Of a stretch of DNA of 64,000 nucleotides, positions 17,526 to 24,222 are shown in pieces. Within the stretch, counting starts at the first letter, position 1. Every line of letters begins with the position of its first letter. The DNA is taken from NCBI GenBank assembly GCA_002083555.1, contig MSXN01000012.1, positions 15,179 through 79,178 of the forward strand, written 5' to 3'. This DNA is from Nitrospira sp. ST-bin5. Its GTDB lineage: Bacteria; Nitrospirota; Nitrospiria; Nitrospirales; Nitrospiraceae. The translations under genes and the position numbers were made by a program. The notes beneath the pieces are model-generated. The model was not told where the DNA came from, ran no database searches, and was given only the letters and a program-made list of their open reading frames with translations.

Positions 17526-18923
17526 ATGCAAGCCACTTCTGGCAACGTTTTAGACATGGAAATCAATGTAAGCCCCACATTCTCCAGTGTATCTGGCGAT
17601 ATGCGCATAAATTTGCGGCTGATCGCCGACTTTGGCCACGTCATCATCTGTTTTGAAAACATTTCCGAGCTCGCCGCCATCCGCCTCGAAGACGAACCGC
17701 TATGGGATGGGCAGGCGAAATCGAGCCGCTATCAAAATTTTGCCTCCGGCAGCTGGTATATCCCGGACTCCCTGCGCGGGACGGAGACTGAAGGAACCTA
17801 CGAAGGGATCTTGCGGAGCCTGTCCGAAGTCTATCGTCTCCTGCATCCGCAGCTGACCCAGTTTCTCACCGAGCGCGAACCGCGCCCTGAATCGATGAAG
17901 CCGGCCGATTACCAACGGACGATTGCTGCGCGGGCGTTCGACGTCACGCGCTATCTCCTGCCGTTGGCGGCGAAGACCAACGTCGGGCAAGTCGTGAGCA
18001 TCAGGACTCTGGAAAAACAGATCACCCGCCTGCTCTCGTCGCAATTACCGGAGCTGCGGCTCATCGCGGATGATCTCAAGGATGCCTGCCAGCGTGCCCC
18101 CATGAACCTGTGGGGCGAGTTGAGCGGCCAGGCGGCGGGAATGACCGAACCCATGGCTCCGACCCTCGCGCGCCATGCCAAGCCGAACGACTATCAATCG
18201 TCGGTGTATCAGGAACTGGGCCGGTACGCGAAAGAGGCCCTCAAGGGTACGGGTTTGGATCAACCGTCATCGTGGGGCGAACAGGAATCCGTCGAGCTAA
18301 TCGAAGGCCATGACCCGATCGATGAAATCGTCACGACGCTGCTCTATCGCGCCACGCACGCGCCCTATCGCAAGATCCTCGCCGTCGTGCGCGACTGGTC
18401 TGAAAAACAGAAGCAGGATGCGATCGACGTCGGCATGAGATCACGGGGTCCGTACGACGAACTGATCAAGGAATTCCGCAGCGGCTACGCCTTCACCTTC
18501 GATATCCTGATGGACATCGGCGGCTGGCGCGACATGCACCGGCACCGGCGCTGCCAGCAGATCCAGCAAAACTTCACGACGATCCACGGCTACGATGTGC
18601 CGCCGCCGCTCGTGCAGGCGGGGTTGGATTCAGAATACCGGCAGGCCATGGATGCCGTGCGCATCGATATCGAACGGCTCAAGAAGACCAGCGCCGAAGG
18701 GTCGCTCTACGCCATCCCATTCGGGTTCAAAGTCCGCTGCCTCTTCAAAATGGACTATGCCGAAGCGGAATACATTGCCAAGCTCCGCTCCGGCGTGAAA
18801 GGCCATTGGTCCTATCGCACCGTCGCCTGGCTCATGAAACAGAAGATGGCCGCGCGGTATCCGATGCTCGGGGATCGCATTCAGGCCACATCCCCTGACA
18901 TCGAAGACACCTTGACCAGATAA
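17526..18923 (+). pseudogene. 5'-truncated double-domain ThyX-like protein
   Basis: A 465-codon frame. ThyX-like similarity starts abruptly at IADFGHVIICFENIS (codon about 33), equal to the middle of a ThyX domain where a GYGH-S-IADFGH stretch is expected. The preceding 32 codons come from the AT-rich flank. The first domain has the fold-like region ending in KSSRY but no RHR. The second carries MHRHRRCQQIQQNF, the RHR flavin/dUMP-binding signature. This fits a fused two-domain FAD-dependent thymidylate synthase-like protein whose N-terminal 60-90 residues were displaced by insertion of the element. The frame is still open, so a shortened protein could be made; the missing 5' part is expected at the left end of the element. 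Confidence 0.65.
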
Positions 18924-18936
18924 ATTTCGATACACC

Positions 18937-19974
18937 ATGCCCGATCATCAAACCCCATGTGAAGCAGCGCTCCTCGCCGGGAAATGGAACCTTGCCGAGC
19001 AAGAGGCCCTCGCCTGGGCACGTCATCTCCCGGAAGGGAGAGAGAAAGATCCACGCCCGCATTTTGCGCTGAACGCCGTGCATCTTGTGCGCGGGCAGTT
19101 CGCCGAGGCCTGGCAGGCGCATGCCCGCTGCCTGCACGAGGCCGAGGATATTGCCGAGGTGAAGCAGTGGGTGGAAACCTTCGCCGGGCGGCAGCAGGAC
19201 AACGCCCACGCCCATCTGATCATGGGACTGTTCCTCGCCCAGTCCGGCGAGTCGGAACAATCCATGAAGTCGTACAAAGAAGCGGCGAAGCTCGCCCCCG
19301 AATCGGCCTACCCGCATTACTTTCTCGCGCAGATCCATGAGCGGGCGAATCACCTCGAAATGGCGATCAAAGAATATCGCGAAGCCGTGCGGCTCGCGCC
19401 GGACTATGCCCCGGCCCGCACGAATCTCGGCGTGGCTTACCAGGAGCAGGGCCGGCTCGAAATGGCCATTCCGCAATATCGCGAAGTCATCAAGCTCAAC
19501 CCCGAGGATCACATCGCCCACGCCAATCTCGCCTGCGCGCTCGCGGAGCAGGGCAAGATGGAGCCGGCCGTGCAATCGTACAAGACGGCGTTGAAGCTGA
19601 ATCCGAAAGACGCCGAAGTTCACTTCGCGCTGGGCGGGCTCTATGAAACGCGCGGGCGGTTAGATTTGGCTGAACGGGCCTATCGTGACGCGCAGGAAGC
19701 CAATCCCGAGTTCGGGTCGGCGCACTCGGCGCTCGGCTGGCTCGCGCTCAGAAAGCGGCTATTCCAGGACGCGCAGGAATTATTCAGCCGCGCATTGAAG
19801 TGCAACGATGAAGACCCCCGGGCCTACCACGGCATCGCCGAGCTCTACGCCATCCGCGGAAAACGCCAGAGCGCGATGGAAAACTACACCAAAGCCGTGA
19901 AGCACTACCGCGACCCCGAAATGCGCAACGCCATCATGAATCAGCTGTTCCAAGAGGGACAAGTACCGGATTAG
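18937..19974 (+). CDS. TPR-repeat protein
   Basis: A 345-residue protein of consecutive tetratricopeptide repeats, about eight to nine 34-residue units. Examples are PHYFLAQIHERANHLEMAI, ARTNLGVAYQEQGRLEMAI and VHFALGGLYETRGRLDLAE. No signal peptide or extra domain is visible, so it is probably a cytoplasmic scaffold for protein contacts. It starts 13 nt after the ThyX-like frame and is likely its operon partner in the original chromosome. Confidence 0.85.
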   Translation: MPDHQTPCEAALLAGKWNLAEQEALAWARHLPEGREKDPRPHFALNAVHLVRGQFAEAWQAHARCLHEAEDIAEVKQWVETFAGRQQDNAHAHLIMGLFLAQSGESEQSMKSYKEAAKLAPESAYPHYFLAQIHERANHLEMAIKEYREAVRLAPDYAPARTNLGVAYQEQGRLEMAIPQYREVIKLNPEDHIAHANLACALAEQGKMEPAVQSYKTALKLNPKDAEVHFALGGLYETRGRLDLAERAYRDAQEANPEFGSAHSALGWLALRKRLFQDAQELFSRALKCNDEDPRAYHGIAELYAIRGKRQSAMENYTKAVKHYRDPEMRNAIMNQLFQEGQVPD

Positions 19975-20081
19975 CAGGATACAAGTTTGTCCCTACTTCT
20001 GGAGTGGGTGGGACAAATCCGTGATTGCCAGAGGGGCGAAATACATTCGCACTGCGTCGGGTTCTACGTCGTTATCATCAA

Positions 20082-20852
20082 ATGACTCGATCACAAAGAA
20101 TAGAACGTCTCCTCACCGCTATTCCTGAACTCTCAGATTACAGGCTCAAACTGATAGATCGTATTGTCGGGGTGTTCTCCCTCCCGCGAGATTATTGGAA
20201 AGCTAAAGCTTCAGGGCTCATCTCCGAGCGCGTACTGGAAGATTTTGGTGATGTGCTGCGTCTCCACCATTGCTTCTCGCGTGAGCCATTTTCAAAGGAC
20301 AAGCTCGAGTATGCTCTTGAGAGTGTATTGAAGGCTAGTGGTGAGGACGCAACTCTTGCACCGCGTGGACAGAGAGGTTACGACATACAAATCAACGGCG
20401 AGAACTTCTCACTTAAGACCGAGGCTGCAAAAGCTATTCGGTTGAATACGATTCATATTTCGAAGTTTATGGAACTCGGCGGTGGTCAGTGGGGAGATGA
20501 TCCCAACGACCTCGTCGGTTTGAGAGAACAGTTTCTTGGTGCTTTGGGCGGAATTCAGCGGATCCTAATTCTTCGAGCACTAAAGAAGGGAACTCCTGAC
20601 TATTTTTATGAGTTGGTCGAGATCCCCAAGGCGCTTCTTAAGAAAGCAGCTACTGGTCGATTCAAAATGATGAGCGCGAGTAAACAATTTCCAAAGCCCG
20701 GTTATTGCTATGTCGAAAAGAACGGCGAAAGTCTGTTCAGCTTGTATTTCGATGGGGGAGGTGAAAGAAAGCTACAGATCAAGGGGCTGAGAAAAGACTT
20801 ATGTGTTGTTCATGCATCGTGGAAGTTCGTCCCACCTACTGACACCCCGTGA
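20082..20852 (+). CDS. Type II restriction endonuclease
   Basis: About 256 residues from the ATG at 20082 (MTRSQRIERLLTAI); the frame is open to a TTG at 20025. The motif RGYDIQINGENFSLKTEAAK supplies the Asp and the E/K-type pair of a PD-(D/E)xK nuclease (the Lys is in SLKTE). The protein is otherwise unlike anything I can name, as is normal for Type II enzymes. Its tail overlaps by 17 nt the tail of a convergent N4-cytosine-type methyltransferase, the usual pairing in a Type II system. The target sequence cannot be predicted. Confidence 0.7.
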   Translation: MTRSQRIERLLTAIPELSDYRLKLIDRIVGVFSLPRDYWKAKASGLISERVLEDFGDVLRLHHCFSREPFSKDKLEYALESVLKASGEDATLAPRGQRGYDIQINGENFSLKTEAAKAIRLNTIHISKFMELGGGQWGDDPNDLVGLREQFLGALGGIQRILILRALKKGTPDYFYELVEIPKALLKKAATGRFKMMSASKQFPKPGYCYVEKNGESLFSLYFDGGGERKLQIKGLRKDLCVVHASWKFVPPTDTP

Positions 20853-21726
20853 ACAACGCGGGTGATGTCCCTCGTAACCTTTGTTTTGCAATATTGATAT
20901 AGTCTGCCTTCACTTCAATTCCTACACATCGGCGACCTGTTTCGATCGCTACGATACCGACGGTCCCGCTTCCTAGGAATGGATCGAGTACTAGCCCACC
21001 CTTGGGAGATCCTGCGAGAATACAGGGACGAACGAGCGCTCGTGGAAACACGGCGAAGTGTGCTTCCTTGCAGGGTTCGGTATTGATTTGCCAGACCGTG
21101 CGCTTATTCTTCCGTCCCTTTCCATCCGCCGTAGGTTCTTTAATGGCTTCCTGATCAAAATAGTAGTTCTCGCTTTTTGAGAACATAAACAGATATTCAT
21201 GCGAGACTGTTACTCGATCTTTGACGGACTCCGGCTGGCAATTTGGTTTGTGCCAGATGATGTCAGAACGAAGATACCAGCCGTCACGCTGGAGAGACAT
21301 AGCCAGCATCCAAGCCACACCAATTAAGTCCTTGGGTTTTAATCCATCGGGGGTATCGGGACGATAGGACATCGCTCGTCCTTGATTCTTGCTATCCTTA
21401 TCCCGCCAACCACGCCCACCGGAGGTATAGGTATTTGCGATGTTTAACCAAAAGGTCCCATCAGATCTCAGCACACGACGTACTTCCCTAAAACAGGAAA
21501 CTAAGTTTGAAATGTATTCTTCAATCGTGTCTTCTGCGCCAATTTGACCATGGTATCCGTAATCTCGCATGCCCCAATATGGCGGTGAAGTCACACAACA
21601 ATGAATCGTCTCATCGGGTAAGCAAGACAGCTTATCTCGGACATCTCCGCTAACGATCTGAACCGGCTCACTCTCAGAGCATCGAAGAGGCCACACCGAT
21701 GAACCATTAACGTATGGGACACTCAT
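20836..21726 (-). CDS. Type II DNA methyltransferase, probably cytosine-N4
   Basis: A 296-residue protein. Catalytic motif IV is TSPPYWGMRDYG near residue 50; SPPY is typical of N4-cytosine (beta-class) enzymes. The SAM-binding motif lies near the C-terminus (LVLDPFLGSGTVGIVA), followed by RRCVGIEVKADYI. This motif order (IV before I) is the beta arrangement. It protects host DNA from the convergent endonuclease. Its ATG overlaps the stop of the small upstream RHH gene as ATGA. Confidence 0.88.
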   Translation of the reverse strand: MSVPYVNGSSVWPLRCSESEPVQIVSGDVRDKLSCLPDETIHCCVTSPPYWGMRDYGYHGQIGAEDTIEEYISNLVSCFREVRRVLRSDGTFWLNIANTYTSGGRGWRDKDSKNQGRAMSYRPDTPDGLKPKDLIGVAWMLAMSLQRDGWYLRSDIIWHKPNCQPESVKDRVTVSHEYLFMFSKSENYYFDQEAIKEPTADGKGRKNKRTVWQINTEPCKEAHFAVFPRALVRPCILAGSPKGGLVLDPFLGSGTVGIVAIETGRRCVGIEVKADYINIAKQRLRGTSPALFTGCQ

Positions 21727-21935
21727 TTCTTTCTCTCGCTAGAATTCGTGGCTTGGCGGTTAGATGCGAAATAACGTGCTGGCTCTTCTTGTACTTTTGC
21801 GGTCAATGTTTCGATGATGTAAGTGTGAAGCGTCTGATCAGATTCGATCGCTTTATACTTTAGAGCCTTATGCAAGGCATCTTCCATCTCAAGAGGAAAA
21901 GTCTTGCAGCGCTTTTGTTCGACTTTCTGTTTCAT
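21723..21935 (-). CDS. Small ribbon-helix-helix-like protein, possible R-M control protein
   Basis: A 70-residue protein. The segment RCKTFPLEMEDALHKALKYKAIESDQTLHTYIIETL has the strand-helix-helix pattern of RHH DNA-binding proteins. It is translationally coupled (ATGA) to the methyltransferase, and a repeated CTTAC/GTAAG sequence lies just upstream. It may repress its own operon and time methylase expression, in place of the helix-turn-helix C proteins of other restriction systems. Confidence 0.6.
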   Translation of the reverse strand: MKQKVEQKRCKTFPLEMEDALHKALKYKAIESDQTLHTYIIETLTAKVQEEPARYFASNRQATNSSERKK

Positions 21936-21946
21936 GGGTCACGAAA

Positions 21947-21970
21947 CTTACCTTAGTAAGTAAGCTAAGT
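21947..21970. promoter_or_regulatory. Operator-like repeats upstream of the RHH gene
   Basis: CTTAC-CTTA-GTAAG is a perfect 5-bp inverted repeat and is followed at once by TAAGCTAAGT, giving repeated TAAG units 12 nt upstream of the RHH start codon. Closely spaced short repeats are typical of RHH operators. Confidence 0.4.
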
Positions 21971-22071
21971 CAATGGTGATAAAGCGGTTGTTTGTGCGGT
22001 TATGCATTCTGCAACAATGTCTGAAAGTCTTCTTTGGTACTGCAGCAGCTCCGGGTTCTAATTCCTTCGAT

Positions 22072-22088
22072 TGCCCGCCAGTCGGGCA
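22072..22088. terminator. Small hairpin between R-M locus and HigBA
   Basis: TGCCCG-CCAGT-CGGGCA forms a 6-bp stem. On the plus strand it is followed by CGTCTTT, not a strong T-run. It is a weak terminator candidate for the minus-strand frame ending at 22094. Confidence 0.3.
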
Positions 22089-22093
22089 CGTCT

Positions 22094-22300
22094 TTAAGGC
22101 CGTCCAAGTGCGCGCATGAAAGCTTCGATGGTCGCGGTGTAGTCGCTAGGGAGACCCAGTTCTTTGTTGATCTCGCCGTGCTTCATATCCACCGGTAGCA
22201 CCGCGACTCGCCCGCCTAGTTTGGTAGCCTTCGATGCAAATGGCTGGGCTTGCGGGTAGGCGTTGCTAGGACGTGTTCGGTCGATTTGGCTTCCTCTTTC
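22094..22300 (-). pseudogene. Probable remnant of a small protein-coding gene
   Basis: A 68-codon open frame without a convincing start. It ends GGRVAVLPVDMKHGEIN ... YTATIEAFMRALGRP and then TAA, and reads like genuine protein. A stop lies just upstream in frame, while another frame offers ATG-ATG next to it, suggesting a frameshifted N-terminus. I do not recognise the family. An ATG in frame gives only the last 30 residues. Confidence 0.35.
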
Positions 22301-22314
22301 CGGCTAGCCACATC

Positions 22315-22330
22315 ATAGCATATTTGCTAT
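22315..22330. promoter_or_regulatory. HigBA promoter/operator
   Basis: ATAGCA-TATT-TGCTAT is a perfect 6-bp inverted repeat overlapping a TATACT -10-like hexamer (22328-22333). The toxin ATG is only 7 nt past that hexamer, so the mRNA may be leaderless or nearly so. A repressor bound here would cover the promoter. Confidence 0.5.
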
Positions 22331-22340
22331 ACTCTCAAAT

Positions 22341-22685
22341 ATGAGCTGGCGCATCTCTTTCTACAGCGCGGAGCTTCAGGAGGAGATACTTCGACTTCCT
22401 GCGGGTTTTGTCGCCCGATTCCTACGGTACGCTGAGCGGATGGAGATCTACGGTCCTGACCTTGGTATGCCTCATACCCGTGCTATGGGCGATGGGTTGT
22501 TCGAGTTGCGGCTCAAAGCTGCGGAAGGCATTGCCCGAGTGTTCTACTGTACGTTGGTAGGTCGCCGGATTGTCATGCTTCACCAGTTCGTGAAGAAATC
22601 CGAGAAGACGCCCCTAAAAGAATTAAGGCTTGGGCGTAGCCGAATGAAAGAGGTGAAAGATGCGCAACACTCTGAAAGCCTTTAA
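22341..22685 (+). CDS. HigB/RelE-type mRNA-cleaving toxin
   Basis: A 114-residue protein of the Gp49/HigB family. It has SAELQEEILRLPAGFVARFLRY, then MGDGLFELRLKAAEGIARVFYC, the typical strand-turn with Arg and Glu, and VMLHQFVKKSEKTPLKEL near the end. These toxins cut translated mRNA at the ribosome. It precedes its antitoxin, which is the HigBA order, and overlaps it by 26 nt. Confidence 0.85.
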   Translation: MSWRISFYSAELQEEILRLPAGFVARFLRYAERMEIYGPDLGMPHTRAMGDGLFELRLKAAEGIARVFYCTLVGRRIVMLHQFVKKSEKTPLKELRLGRSRMKEVKDAQHSESL

Positions 22686-23106
22686 AGCCAAGGCACTTGC
22701 CCGTCCAGACGTCCGACGCGAATACGAAGAACTCAAGGAGGAGTTCGAGCTGCTCGACGAAATCCTGAAAGCGAGAACCGAGGCGGGGCTCACTCAAGCC
22801 GAGCTAGCCACACGCATCGGTACCACGCAATCGGCGGTGGCTCGTTTGGAAAGTTCAATGGGGAAGCACTCCCCTTCCATCGGCACGCTCCGGCGGTATG
22901 CCTCGGCGCTTGGCTATCGACTCCAAGTCCATTTAGTGAAAGAGAAGGGGCGTACCGGTTTCAAGCAGGAAACGTGCAGTGTGCTGGGCGATGCGGATGC
23001 TTTGATAGCCAAAGCACGGGGTCTTCGACGAACCCCTAAAAGGGTTCGAGTGACGGATCGACTACTCCATTCGCTCAAAGGAAAACGCCATGTGCGGGTA
23101 AAGTAG
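22660..23106 (+). CDS. HigA-type XRE antitoxin with C-terminal extension
   Basis: A 148-residue protein. An XRE helix-turn-helix lies at residues about 35-90 (LTQAELATRIGTTQSAVARLES, then SIGTLRRYASALGY). It neutralises the upstream toxin and represses the shared promoter, probably through the inverted repeat at 22315-22330. After VHLVKEKG an extra tail of roughly 50 basic residues, ending HVRVK, is unusual for the family, which normally stops near residue 100. The tail could come from a frameshift or from fused DNA. Confidence 0.8.
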   Translation: MRNTLKAFKAKALARPDVRREYEELKEEFELLDEILKARTEAGLTQAELATRIGTTQSAVARLESSMGKHSPSIGTLRRYASALGYRLQVHLVKEKGRTGFKQETCSVLGDADALIAKARGLRRTPKRVRVTDRLLHSLKGKRHVRVK

Positions 23107-23163
23107 GAAAGCGCGTGAGGTTAGATTTCAGCGAGATACGCTTCACGAACGACGAGCGACCGA

Positions 23164-23433
23164 TTAAAGCTCGCGGATGGCACCCTGCAAAACCGTAATC
23201 TGTGTCACCGGATCGCCGGAGGATTTCAGTTCGGTGCGGATCTGATCTTTGAGGTATGAGGAGTAGCCGACGCGGTCGACGAGCAGATCCAGGAAACGTT
23301 CGGCGGGCAGCAGGCTCTGGGTCCGGAGTTCTTCGACCGTGTCGTCGCTGACCGGAATGTAGGTGCTTCCGATGTGGAACACCACGTTGTAGTAACGACC
23401 CTTGCCGATGCGTTCGAAGCGTAAGCCCTTCAT
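23164..23433 (-). CDS. Conserved small protein, unknown
   Basis: About 89 residues from the ATG at 23433 (MKGLRFERIGKGRYYNVVF); the frame is open to 23475. It has a short beta-rich start and a helical end (PAERFLDLLVDRVGYSSYLKD). No signal peptide or known motif was recognised. It stands alone, convergent with the antitoxin gene. Confidence 0.55.
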   Translation of the reverse strand: MKGLRFERIGKGRYYNVVFHIGSTYIPVSDDTVEELRTQSLLPAERFLDLLVDRVGYSSYLKDQIRTELKSSGDPVTQITVLQGAIREL

Positions 23434-23475
23434 TGCCGTTCCCCTTCCCTCATGCGAGGGGCCCATTCTAGACAA

Positions 23476-23834
23476 GTCATGGCGCGGAAGACAAGGGCGG
23501 CTCAGCAGGTTGTTGAGAAAGCCTGCCAGCGGCGTTCTCGCGACGCTCAGTGGCTCTACGTACCGAGAGTCTACTTGTGGCGAAGTACCTATCCGCTCGC
23601 ATGTGATCGAAGCGAGCGGGTCAAGCGAAGCTTGGTATGTACCTCCTCACCCCTTCGCTGGCTGAGGCCTTGCCTGCGGATCGGCGCGTCTTGGCGCGCC
23701 GGGGTTGGGCGGGTGAGAACCGACAACCTTTCTGAACAACCTGCGAATGCCGGTGAAAGAATCTGTGAGTCTACTCGGGAGGCCAGGGTTCTGCCGTGAG
23801 GACGTTGTTTTCCAGCTACCTATCAGATGCCCGG
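23476..23834. repeat. Repeat-like intergenic stretch
   Basis: No gene is supported here. The stretch has short imperfect repeats and GC-rich hairpins (for example GCGCGTCTTGGCGCGCC) and the string GCCTGCCAGCGGCGTTCTCGC, which I associate with dispersed intergenic repeats in Nitrospira genomes. That association is recall only. Confidence 0.35.
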
Positions 23835-24176
23835 CTAGGCGCTTTTGGCCTTCTTCCCGAAATATTCCTGACGGCTCACCGACACGTCCGTGACGAACAT
23901 GACGCCGGAATGCTTTTCAAACAGCGGCCGGAGGCCGGAGAGGATCGGCTCGACCTTGTCCTCCGGGACGACGGTCATGATCATCTCAAGACTTTCCTGC
24001 TCGCTGAACATGAAGTGCGCTTCGCGGATGCCATGGTGTCCCTTGCCGGACAAGTTGCCGATGATGGTATAACCGGACGCTTTCACGCGATCCAGCAACT
24101 CGGTCACGAAGGCCTGGTGTTCTCCCGCGACGATCACGCGGATCTCTTTCATCGGATGCAATGTCAACGCGCCCAT
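23835..24176 (-). CDS. PII-like protein of the inorganic-carbon cluster
   Basis: A 113-residue protein starting behind GGGAGGAA. It has the PII ferredoxin-like fold pattern: MKEIRVIVAGEHQAFVTELLD, a loop with NLSGKGHHGIREAH, then MIMTVVPEDKVEPILSGLRPLFEKHSG. It lacks the uridylylated Tyr loop of GlnB. PII-like proteins often sit beside DabA/DabB genes and are thought to gate bicarbonate uptake by binding nucleotides. It is the last gene of the cluster, 46 nt after dabA. Confidence 0.75.
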   Translation of the reverse strand: MGALTLHPMKEIRVIVAGEHQAFVTELLDRVKASGYTIIGNLSGKGHHGIREAHFMFSEQESLEMIMTVVPEDKVEPILSGLRPLFEKHSGVMFVTDVSVSRQEYFGKKAKSA

Positions 24177-24222
24177 CTGTGTGTTCCTCCCTTATCTGTG
24201 CCCACGTGAGAATGTCCGCTCG

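Larger units (their letters stand above)
1..17625. mobile_element. Tn554/RIT-like element carrying a defence island (right part)
   Basis: The stretch combines a three-recombinase module with a TnpC-like gene, phage-type regulators and three defence systems. It is clearly more AT-rich than the DNA right of about 17,625, where a ThyX-like gene begins without its N-terminus. The left end is not in the window. Whether all cargo entered with this recombinase module or in several steps is not settled by the sequence. Confidence 0.55.
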
